Below, in pieces: positions 21,739 to 28,884 of a stretch of DNA of 47,116 nucleotides. The DNA lies in assembly GCF_000264295.1 (NCBI RefSeq), contig NZ_AJXT01000041.1, forward strand, positions 1-47,116. The letters are read 5' to 3'. This DNA comes from Rhodanobacter spathiphylli B39 (lineage in GTDB: Bacteria > Pseudomonadota > Gammaproteobacteria > Xanthomonadales > Rhodanobacteraceae). The notes under the pieces were generated by a model. It searched no databases, was not told the DNA's origin, and saw only the letters and a list, made by a program, of their open reading frames with translations. Position 1 is the first letter of the stretch, and the number at the start of each line of letters is the position of its first letter. The position numbers and the translations under genes are program-made.

Positions 21739-21771
21739 TCTATGCGAAACTCCGCCTCGAAAGCGGACACG
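21739..21771 (-). promoter_or_regulatory. Candidate ECF-type promoter for the autotransporter gene (copy 1)
   Basis: Read on the minus strand, CGTGTCCGCTTTCGA (21771-21757) is followed after 12 nt by a segment containing TAGA (21742-21739), about 44 nt before the autotransporter ATG. The same 15 nt occur exactly at 25969-25983 upstream of another exported-protein gene, with TAGA at nearly the same distance. I infer a -35/-10 pair recognised by the sigma factor encoded between the two sites. Confidence 0.5.
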
Positions 21772-21787
21772 CTTGGGGAAAAACACC

Positions 21788-22348
21788 ATGCAGGCGACAT
21801 CACAGCAGCCCGAGGTCACTGTGTTGCTCACCCGTGCCCGCGCGGGAGACAGCGCGGCGCTGGGCCAGGCCTATTCGGCGGTCTACGATGAACTCAAGCG
21901 CGCTGCGCGGTCGCAACTTCGGCGCATGCGCGACGACTTCCAGACCACCGCGCTGGTGCACGAGGCCTACCTCAAGCTGGGTGGCGCGCAGATGGCGGCG
22001 GCGAACCGCAACCATCTGCTGGCGCTTTCCGCGCGGGCGATGCGGCAAGTGCTGGTGGACAACGCGCGCGCCCGCAAGGCGGACAAGCGCGGCGGCGGAC
22101 AGGACGCGCTGACCCTGAGCGCCGCGCTGGGCAAGGGCGAACAGGCCGCGGTCGAGGTGCTGGCGCTGGACGAACTGCTGTCGTCCCTGTCCCAGCTCGA
22201 CGAACGCGCCGCGCAGATCGTCGAATTGCGTTACTTCGGCGGCTATTCCGAGGTCGAGGTCGCCGCGATGCTGGACATCAGCGATCGCACCCTGCGTCGT
22301 GACTGGCGCCGGGCGCGCGCCTTCCTGCTGGCGGAAATGCAGGCGTGA
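21788..22348 (+). CDS. ECF-type RNA polymerase sigma factor (TIGR02999-like)
   Basis: A 186-aa sigma factor with region 2 (about 10-90) and region 4 (about 125-183; LDERAAQIVELRYFGGYSEVEV in two parts, then DISDRTLRRDWRRARAFL). It has the look of the TIGR02999 group often linked to protein kinases. In region 2.2, where classical ECF factors have an acidic DAED before LVQETF, this protein reads QTTALVHEAY (Gln52, Thr53, Thr54). That arrangement matches sigma factors that need threonine phosphorylation to bind core polymerase (EcfP of Vibrio, EcfK of Xanthomonas). Its stop overlaps the kinase start (GTGA), so the two are translated together. No anti-sigma factor gene is nearby. Confidence 0.9.
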   Translation: MQATSQQPEVTVLLTRARAGDSAALGQAYSAVYDELKRAARSQLRRMRDDFQTTALVHEAYLKLGGAQMAAANRNHLLALSARAMRQVLVDNARARKADKRGGGQDALTLSAALGKGEQAAVEVLALDELLSSLSQLDERAAQIVELRYFGGYSEVEVAAMLDISDRTLRRDWRRARAFLLAEMQA

Positions 22349-25221
22349 GCGAGACGCAGCGGCGCCAGCGTGCGCTGGCCATCTTCGACGAAGTGGCTGA
22401 CTTGGCCGGGGCAGGGCGCGAGGCCCGCCTGTCCGAATTGTGCGGCGACGACGTCGCCCTCCGCGCCCAGGTGCAGGCATTGCTCGATGCGGACGCCGCG
22501 GAAGGCGAACCCTTCGGCGGCGACGCGGCGGCGTGGGGCCATGCGCTTGCCCAGGACGCGGGCGACCCGCCACAGGACCCGGCCATCGGGCGCAGCATCG
22601 GCGTCTGGCGCATCGTCGAGGTGATCGGCCACGGCGGCATGGGCGCGGTGTATGCCGTGCAGCGCGACGACGGGGCCTATGCGCAGCAGGCTGCGCTCAA
22701 GCTGATCCGCGCCAGCGCCGATTCGACGGTGGCACGCGAACGCTTCCTGCGCGAGCGCCAGATCCTGGCCGGGCTGCGGCATTCAAACATCGCCACCTTG
22801 CTGGACGGTGGGATCAGCGCGGGGGGCGAACCCTACTTCGTGATGGAACGCATCGACGGCGCGCCGATCGACTGCTGGTGCGACGCGGGGAATCTCGGCT
22901 TGCGCGAACGCGTGGTGTTGTTCCTGCAAGTCCTCGACGCGGTGGGTTATGCGCACCGCAACCTTGTCGTGCATCGCGACCTGAAGCCATCCAACCTGCT
23001 GGTGGACGCGGACGGGCGGGTCAAGTTGCTGGACTTCGGCATCGCCAAGCAGCTCGAAGGCGCCGACGCGACCGCGACCCTCGACCGCGCGCTCACTTTC
23101 GAATACGCCTCGCCCGAACAACTGCATGACGCGCCGATCACCACGGCCACCGACCTGTGGCAACTGGGCGTGGTACTGCATCGCCTGCTGGCCGGCACGC
23201 ACCCGTTCGGGCTGACCCGCGACACTCCGGTGGCCAGCCAGCTGCGCCAGCTGGCACGCGAGCCCGAACCGCTCACGCGCGCGGCAGCGAACGCATCCGC
23301 CGAACAGGCTGCATTGCGCGGCGGGCTCACTCCCGCCTTGCTGTCGCGTGCGCTGCGCGGCAGCCTGGCCGATATCGTGCAGGCCTGCCTGCGCCGTGAT
23401 CCGGAAGCCCGTTACGCGTCCGCCGACGCCATGGGACGCGATCTTCGCGCCTGGCTGGACGACCGCCCGATCGCGGCCATGCGTCTGTCGCGCAGTGAAC
23501 GTGCAAGATTGTGGCTGCGCCGCAATCGCCTGCTGGCCGTATCGATCGCGGCGATAGCCGTCGCCTTGTTTGCCGGAACCGGCGTGGCGCTGTGGCAGGC
23601 GCACGTGGCGCGAGTGCAGGCGAACATCGCGCAACGCGAAAGCGCGAACGCGAACGCGGCAATGCAGTTCCTCACCGAGATATTCGCGGCCGCCTCGCCC
23701 GAAAAATCGCTGAAGGCGGACGTGAGCGTGCGGCAACTGCTCGACCATGCGCGCACCGAACTGGACCGGCATGGCGGCGTCGATCCCAAGGTGCGGCAAC
23801 CGGTGCAGCGCATGCTCGGACGCCTCTACTTCTCGCTTGATGACCCCAAGCGGGCGGCGGAAATGCTGCAAGCCGGAACGAAGGGCGCGCAACCGCGCGA
23901 TCGCACCGATGCGCTGGTGCTGGCCGACGATCTGGTGATCGAATCCCGGGCGCTCGAATCGCTGGAACGATTCCCGGAAACCCTGGCCGCGGCTGACCAG
24001 GCGGTCGCGCTGCGCAGGCAGTTCGCCCCGGAAGACGCCGAGCAGCAATTGCGCTCTCTCGCCAACATCACCATCGCCCACGTGCAGAAATATGGCCTTC
24101 CTGCCTGCCGCAGGCAGGCCGACGAAGCGCTGGCCCTGGCCATGCGCATGCCAGACCCGCCGGCTGACGTGGTGCTGCACGTGTATGCGCTGATCGCCGC
24201 CGGCGCACGCTTCGCCGATGATCGCGCGCGCCTGCTGCAGGCCAGCGACGAGGGCATCGCGTTCGCCGACCGGCGCGGCATGCCGCCGGAGTCCCCGCTG
24301 CGCATCGAGCTCATCCGCAACCGGGCGGAGGCGCTGATCCTGCTGGGGCAATATCCACAGGCCGAGGCCGCCGCCCGTCAGGCCATCGCCATGGCGGAAA
24401 CGACCGGCAGCAGCGGTGATACGCGTACCGGCATCCTGTATTCCGTGTTGTCCCATGCACTGTCCGGCCAGGGACGCTATCGCGAAGCGCTGGCGATGCA
24501 GGGACACGTCCAGCAGCACATGCCGCGCAGCGACACCGGACCGCGCAACAATGCCGCCATCGCGAGCAACCTGGCCTCGTTGCAATACGCAGTCGGCGAT
24601 TACGTCAACGGCCTGGCTTCCGCGCGGCTGGCCATGGCCGAATTGGGCAGGGGGGCCGAGGAAGCCGGTGACCTGCGCCGCCCGCCTGTGGAAGTGAAGT
24701 ACGCCCAGCAATTGCTGGCAAACGGCCGAACCGCGGACGCGAATGCGGAGCTGGCGGCACTGCTTCAACGCGTGCGTCGATCCGAGGGTGAGGACTCGGA
24801 GAACTATGCGCTGGTGCTGGAAGCCATGGTGGAGGCCGCACTGCGATCGGGCGACGCCGCGAACGGCCAGAAACTGCTGGACGAGACCCGCGCGCGCTAC
24901 ACGAAGCGTGGCCTGCCGCCGACCCACGCCAGGTTCGCGCAGTTCCTGCGTTACGACGCCGCGTTCGCGCGCATGCGCGGCGACCTGGTCTCGGCCGAGG
25001 CCAGGCAACGCGAAGCGCTGCAGCGGTTGCAGGTGAACGGCAATCCTTTCGACATCGCCGCCGCCCGCGCCGAGCTGGCGCAGATCCGCTTCGAACGTGG
25101 TGACAGGGCGGAACCACGCAACTTGCTGGCGCAGGCGCTGCCGGTGCTGCGTGAATCCGTCCTGCCGCAGGAAACCAGCCGCGCCGCGGCGGAAGCACTC
25201 GCCAGGAAACTGGCAATGTGA
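22345..25221 (+). CDS. Transmembrane Ser/Thr protein kinase with C-terminal TPR-like ectodomain
   Basis: A 958-aa Hanks-type kinase starting at a GTG that overlaps the sigma factor stop. After an N-terminal helical region, the catalytic domain (about 87-375) shows the Gly-rich loop GHGGMGAVY, Lys119 (AALKLI), the catalytic loop HRDLKPSN (210-217), the metal-binding DFG (230-232) and EYASPEQL in the activation segment. All catalytic residues are present, so activity is expected. One membrane helix (about 396-418) precedes roughly 540 residues of helical TPR-like repeats, predicted to be periplasmic and a likely ligand- or protein-sensing module. The probable substrate is the partner sigma factor. 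The stop lies 20 nt from the convergent secreted-protein gene. Confidence 0.92.
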   Translation: MSETQRRQRALAIFDEVADLAGAGREARLSELCGDDVALRAQVQALLDADAAEGEPFGGDAAAWGHALAQDAGDPPQDPAIGRSIGVWRIVEVIGHGGMGAVYAVQRDDGAYAQQAALKLIRASADSTVARERFLRERQILAGLRHSNIATLLDGGISAGGEPYFVMERIDGAPIDCWCDAGNLGLRERVVLFLQVLDAVGYAHRNLVVHRDLKPSNLLVDADGRVKLLDFGIAKQLEGADATATLDRALTFEYASPEQLHDAPITTATDLWQLGVVLHRLLAGTHPFGLTRDTPVASQLRQLAREPEPLTRAAANASAEQAALRGGLTPALLSRALRGSLADIVQACLRRDPEARYASADAMGRDLRAWLDDRPIAAMRLSRSERARLWLRRNRLLAVSIAAIAVALFAGTGVALWQAHVARVQANIAQRESANANAAMQFLTEIFAAASPEKSLKADVSVRQLLDHARTELDRHGGVDPKVRQPVQRMLGRLYFSLDDPKRAAEMLQAGTKGAQPRDRTDALVLADDLVIESRALESLERFPETLAAADQAVALRRQFAPEDAEQQLRSLANITIAHVQKYGLPACRRQADEALALAMRMPDPPADVVLHVYALIAAGARFADDRARLLQASDEGIAFADRRGMPPESPLRIELIRNRAEALILLGQYPQAEAAARQAIAMAETTGSSGDTRTGILYSVLSHALSGQGRYREALAMQGHVQQHMPRSDTGPRNNAAIASNLASLQYAVGDYVNGLASARLAMAELGRGAEEAGDLRRPPVEVKYAQQLLANGRTADANAELAALLQRVRRSEGEDSENYALVLEAMVEAALRSGDAANGQKLLDETRARYTKRGLPPTHARFAQFLRYDAAFARMRGDLVSAEARQREALQRLQVNGNPFDIAAARAELAQIRFERGDRAEPRNLLAQALPVLRESVLPQETSRAAAEALARKLAM

Positions 25222-25241
25222 CACTCCGCGACGGCAGCGAC

Positions 25242-25823
25242 TTAGCGCGGCCGCTGGAATACCTGGAACGACAAGTCACGATTCCACGGCAACCACGCCG
25301 TGATCCACGGGCTGTTGATGATGAATGCCTGGCCTTCGGCGTAGCTGTCGCCGAGCGGGCCTGTCCAGAGCATGCAGCTGCCGCCGCTCGCCTCGACGGT
25401 AAAGGCATAGTCACCGGACAGCAGCAGCCGCGGCCGCTCGAATTCGATCATGCGCATGCCTTGCGTGCCGTTGATCGACGCCCACGAATCCAGCGCATAG
25501 CCGGGAACGTCCTGCGACATCAGCGCGTGCCCGGACGGCACGCCGTTGCTCAGGCTCTGGATCGTCACGTGGACCACGATGACCTCCGGCGCCGACGTGC
25601 AATTGAGCGGCAGCATCAGGTGGGTGACGACGCCGGTCTCGTGCAGGCTGAAGCCCTGGGCGAATTTCTGTTCCGCGACCCCCAGCCGTCCGACGGGGAA
25701 AGCACTGGCATTGAGGTCTTGCGCCACCTGCTCCGCCGCCAGTTCCGGCGGCGTCTGCGACAGAACCGGGCCAACGGCAGTGACAAGCAACAGGGTCGCG
25801 AGTGAACGGCAGCATTTGCGCAT
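25242..25823 (-). CDS. Secreted protein of unknown function
   Basis: A 193-aa protein with a signal peptide (MRKCC start, cleavage after VLS, about residue 22). The mature part has two cysteines (LNCTS and GGSCMLW) that could form one disulfide, and a beta-rich pattern with paired aromatic residues (SPWITAWLPWNRDLSFQVFQ). I do not recognise a family. The start is well supported by GGAG 6 nt before ATG 25823. It is convergent with the kinase gene, and its upstream region carries the second copy of the putative sigma-factor motif. This suggests it belongs to the same regulon as the autotransporter. Confidence 0.75.
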   Translation of the reverse strand: MRKCCRSLATLLLVTAVGPVLSQTPPELAAEQVAQDLNASAFPVGRLGVAEQKFAQGFSLHETGVVTHLMLPLNCTSAPEVIVVHVTIQSLSNGVPSGHALMSQDVPGYALDSWASINGTQGMRMIEFERPRLLLSGDYAFTVEASGGSCMLWTGPLGDSYAEGQAFIINSPWITAWLPWNRDLSFQVFQRPR

Positions 25824-26251
25824 GGGTTTCTCCGTATCGGGAATGAAGAACAACAAGGTTTCCTGCAGGGCGTTCGCATGACTGATGCCTTGCCGCCGGC
25901 ACCCACGGCCAAAGCGGTTGTCCATGGTGGATCGCGGCCGGCTTCTTCCTGTCTAGCGGGAAATCCTTTCGAAAGCGGACACGACGCTGCCATGTCGGCG
26001 CGATGCGCACGGACGTGATGCGGCCCATGCGCCGGGCCGATCGGCCGCAAACCTGCGCCAAGACGTGCCAGCTGCCAGGCGGATCGACCGCGATGACCCG
26101 CTGGTGATGGGGCCACCGTGCCTGAAGGCGCGGATCCGCGATCGCGGGAGGGCCCGTGGGGCAGGGGCGGGCGATGCTGCCGCCGGAGCGGCGACGGGAA
26201 GTGCCCGCTTCGCAGGCGGGGCGGGTGCGTCAGGCCCGCCGGGCTCCCTCT
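25824..26251. other. 428-bp intergenic region
   Basis: No credible gene. It holds the upstream region of the secreted-protein gene, including the repeated 15-nt motif at 25969-25983. A small GC hairpin (GCCC/GGGC near 26234-26244) sits just past the stop of the cyclase-like gene. The remainder is very GC-rich with no other structure I can interpret. Confidence 0.6.
25952..25983 (-). promoter_or_regulatory. Candidate ECF-type promoter for the secreted-protein gene (copy 2)
   Basis: The minus strand reads CGTGTCCGCTTTCGA (25983-25969), identical to the site upstream of the autotransporter. CGC followed by TAGA (25955-25952) sits where copy 1 has CGCATAGA. It lies about 128 nt before the ATG at 25823. 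The identity is seen directly; the promoter role is inferred. Confidence 0.5.
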
Positions 26252-27172
26252 TCAGCCCCAGCTTGACGCCGGCATGGCACCGGGCGCGAACATGCCCTGC
26301 GGCCCGAAGTGGAACATGCGCGAGCGGTCACGTGCGTAGTCGAGGCCCTTGTTCGCCAGCACGGACCGGTTCAGGTCTTCGTACCATCGCTGCACCGTCG
26401 TGGCGTCGGTCAGCAGCAGGATTCTCCAGTCGGGGAAAGCGACCGTGATCGGCTCGTCGCCGTGCCAGGCGAATTGCGCCTCCGCGCCATGCTGCACCAT
26501 GTCGGTGCCGATCAGCTGGTTCAGCGAGACGCGGATGCGTTCGAATTCCATGTTGGTGAGCAGCGGGGTGAAGTTCCTGACGCCGTGGAGCTGGCCTTCG
26601 TGGCGCCGGTTGTCGGTCTCGTTGCCGCGGACGATCACGTCCTTGAGGTCGTAGTCACCGTGGATGTAGACCCAGCCCTTGCCGGCATGGTTCAGCTGCA
26701 GGCAGCCGTAGTGGCGGGAGGCGGGGTCGACGTCGACACGCCAGCGCCACTCCGCCGAGCAGTGAGCCACGCGACCCACGCCCCAGCTGGCCCAGCTTTC
26801 CGGGCGCTGCGGATCACCCGCGGCCGGCATGTTTTCCGCCAGATAATGCATGCCGTCGTGCCAGGCATCCATCGCCTTGTGCAGCTTGGCCGGCTTGTAT
26901 GCCCCGGGATGCATGCCCGGATGCACCACCAGTCCGGCGATGACGTACTCCTGCCTCACCATGCGGCCACCCACCGAACGCACGACCGCCGGCGGGTTGA
27001 GGTCGGCGGTCTTGGCCTTGATCAGGGCCGGCTTGGGATAGTAGCCGGGCACGCAGACGTAGCGCAGCGAATCCTCGTTGGTGTGGCGCACCAGCAGGAT
27101 GACGTTGCGATCCCGCGCCACCATCAGGAACTTCCGAAGATCAGTGCCCCGCATGCCGATGCCGATACCCAT
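26252..27172 (-). CDS. Divergent anthrax edema factor/ExoY-like nucleotidyl cyclase protein
   Basis: A 306-aa protein with no signal peptide or membrane segment. The order and spacing of residues match the class II adenylate cyclase toxin fold (edema factor, CyaA, ExoY). ARDRNVILLVRHTN (19-32) aligns with the segment carrying EF Arg329. KPALIKAK (47-54) has the two ATP-binding lysines seven residues apart, as EF Lys346/Lys353. HGDYDL (171-176) gives the D-x-D metal pair (Asp173/Asp175). DMVQHGAE (224-231) gives the catalytic His228. The Asn normally six residues after this His is replaced by Phe234, so activity or nucleotide choice may differ. The ATG at 27172 has GGGAG 8 nt upstream. Possible roles are a secreted effector or a toxin relative. 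The identification is by my own motif alignment. Confidence 0.65.
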   Translation of the reverse strand: MGIGIGMRGTDLRKFLMVARDRNVILLVRHTNEDSLRYVCVPGYYPKPALIKAKTADLNPPAVVRSVGGRMVRQEYVIAGLVVHPGMHPGAYKPAKLHKAMDAWHDGMHYLAENMPAAGDPQRPESWASWGVGRVAHCSAEWRWRVDVDPASRHYGCLQLNHAGKGWVYIHGDYDLKDVIVRGNETDNRRHEGQLHGVRNFTPLLTNMEFERIRVSLNQLIGTDMVQHGAEAQFAWHGDEPITVAFPDWRILLLTDATTVQRWYEDLNRSVLANKGLDYARDRSRMFHFGPQGMFAPGAMPASSWG

Positions 27173-27287
27173 GTCCGCTGCTCCCGTGCCGTATGGATGC
27201 CCAAAAGTGTGCTTGCTTCGAGACGCCGTGGCTCCGGCCCGGCCGTTGTCCGGCGTAGAGCCAACAGCGCGCCATGCCGCGCGCGCC

Positions 27288-27305
27288 AAGGCCCGCAGGG
27301 GCCTT
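27288..27305 (-). terminator. Weak hairpin at the end of the SPFH operon
   Basis: A 7-bp stem (AAGGCCC/GGGCCTT) with a GCAG loop lies at the stop codon of the 86-aa protein gene. It lacks a T run on the minus strand, so it is a weak candidate that would partly separate this operon from the cyclase-like gene. Confidence 0.35.
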
Positions 27306-27565
27306 TATCCGGAGCCGCCGGGCACTCGCTGCACGCGCTTGCGGTAGGCGTGGACGTTGTCGCCGCGGATGCGCGAGTCACGCGTGCCCTTCACCTCGTC
27401 GATCTTCTGTTCCGAGCCGGTCACCGGTTTGGCCACCACGGCCGTCTCGTGTTCGAAGTCGTGTGACTTGTCGGTATTGCGGTAATACCGGTACAGGGTC
27501 CAGTACAGGCCCGCTGCCCCGGCCGGCCCCAGTGTCAGCAGCCACAGTCCACTGTCGTCGCTCAT
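27305..27565 (-). CDS. Small single-TM membrane protein
   Basis: An 86-aa protein with an N-terminal membrane segment (WLLTLGPAGAAGLYWTLY) followed by a charged cytoplasmic tail. Its ATG overlaps the stop of the zinc-ribbon gene (ATGA), so it is the third gene of that operon. The tail from about residue 60 (TRDSRIRGDNVHAY) resembles the translation of a degenerate REP palindrome at 27354-27380, suggesting the C-terminus grew by reading into a repeat. By position it may match YdjH of the B. subtilis ydjGHI group, but the sequence itself is not diagnostic. Confidence 0.7.
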   Translation of the reverse strand: MSDDSGLWLLTLGPAGAAGLYWTLYRYYRNTDKSHDFEHETAVVAKPVTGSEQKIDEVKGTRDSRIRGDNVHAYRKRVQRVPGGSG

Positions 27566-28863
27566 GACGAATGCCCCAGGATGAAGAGTGCGATGGCTTC
27601 GAGAAAGCCGCCGACGGTGAGCGCAGCCGTGAGCAGCTTCCACTGCTGCACCGGGACGCTGCCCATGGTTTCGCCGGTGCGGCCGTTCACCGCGATGTAG
27701 TGCAGCATGCCGCCGTTGGGGCCGGGCTGGTGATAGGAATACAGCCATACCGGCAGGTACATCGACACCCAGCGCGTGCCATGCACGCTGAGCTGTTCCT
27801 GCTCCCAGCGCACCCCCCGATCGTAGCGGGCCACCGACTTCTCGACCTGGGCGCGGGCGATCGACAGCAGCTCGTCTTCCAGCTGCGGGCGCAGCTTTTC
27901 CACATCCATGTCGCGCTTTTCCGAGGTGATGCCGGTGAGGTAGGACGCGTTCCACTTCACCGCGTTCTTGGTGTCGAACGGAAGGATCGTGTTGATGATG
28001 TTGTTGGTATTGGTGCGCGTGTCCAGGTTGCCGCGCCGGGCGGAGGATTCCAGCGGCAGGTCGTCCACAGTGAAATCCACGTGGCGGTCAAGGCTGTAGA
28101 CATCGGCGTCGTAGTAGGTCTTCTTGTCGCGGGTGTACTCGCGCGTCTTGATCTCGCCCTGGCCGGCGACGCTGGCGCTGACGTTGCCGTCCACGATCAT
28201 GTAGGGCAGGTAGACGGCGACGACGTTCTCCGGCGTGAACTCTTCCTTGAACGCCTTCAGTGCGAACAACCGCCGCTTGTCGACGAACTGGCGGATGCGC
28301 GCGACCGCGTCGTCCTTCCTGATGTGGAAAGGCAGCACTGCATCGGGCACCGCGCCGTTCGGCACCTGCTCGTTGACGCCGAACACGTGGCGGCACCAGT
28401 GGCAACGCGCGGTCATCGCGCTGGCGGTATTGACCGTGACCTCGGCGCCGCAGCCGGGGCACTTGAAGGTCATCAGGCTGGCGGTGTCGGCCTTGATGTC
28501 GCGCGCGCCGGAAGCGATCACCGTGCCCTGCAACCGGTCGATGCCCTCGCCCAGGCCGAAGGCCTCCTCGACGCCCTCGCCATGCCATTCGTGACGGCAG
28601 TACATGCAGATCAGCAGGTCGGTGCCGGGCCGTTGCCGGATCTCGGTCGAGCCGCATTTCGGACAACGGTTGAGGCCGTCCTTGAGCTCGTCGGCGGCCG
28701 TGTCGATGGCGGTCGGATCGGGCGCCTGCAACTCGTCGCGGATTGGCGGGGGCAGGGAGGCCGGATCGATCGGAAAGCTGCCGCGTGGCGGCGGCACATC
28801 CTGCGGCGAACCGGGGCCGGTAGGCGGCGGCCCCGGTGGCAGCGGGGGAATGGTGGTGTTCAT
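27562..28863 (-). CDS. TFIIB-type zinc-ribbon membrane protein (YdjG-like)
   Basis: A 433-aa protein. A Pro-rich N-terminus is followed by two zinc ribbons, CPKCGS...CMYC (about 67-88) and CPGCG...CHWC (about 134-157). A central domain with conserved-looking beta strands (VVAVYLPYMIVDG, HYIAVNGRTGETMG) precedes one C-terminal membrane helix (about 408-428). Proteins of this architecture sit next to SPFH proteins in many bacteria. In B. subtilis the YdjG/YdjH pair recruits a PspA homologue to the membrane with the SPFH protein YdjI, and the same neighbours are present here. No PspA gene is in the window. The gene lies 21 nt after the SPFH gene, clearly in one operon. Confidence 0.8.
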   Translation of the reverse strand: MNTTIPPLPPGPPPTGPGSPQDVPPPRGSFPIDPASLPPPIRDELQAPDPTAIDTAADELKDGLNRCPKCGSTEIRQRPGTDLLICMYCRHEWHGEGVEEAFGLGEGIDRLQGTVIASGARDIKADTASLMTFKCPGCGAEVTVNTASAMTARCHWCRHVFGVNEQVPNGAVPDAVLPFHIRKDDAVARIRQFVDKRRLFALKAFKEEFTPENVVAVYLPYMIVDGNVSASVAGQGEIKTREYTRDKKTYYDADVYSLDRHVDFTVDDLPLESSARRGNLDTRTNTNNIINTILPFDTKNAVKWNASYLTGITSEKRDMDVEKLRPQLEDELLSIARAQVEKSVARYDRGVRWEQEQLSVHGTRWVSMYLPVWLYSYHQPGPNGGMLHYIAVNGRTGETMGSVPVQQWKLLTAALTVGGFLEAIALFILGHSS

Positions 28864-28884
28864 GGTGTGAGCGCCGTTCGCCGC

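Noticed and set aside
26065..26448. 127-codon plus-strand frame running into the cyclase-like gene
   Set aside because: Ala/Gly/Arg-rich, antisense to the 3' end of a better-supported gene, no ribosome site.
27172..27179. Third copy of the sigma-factor motif (TGTCCGCT) at the cyclase-like gene start
   Set aside because: Only 8 nt match, it overlaps the start codon, and it points away from the gene. It is likely chance.
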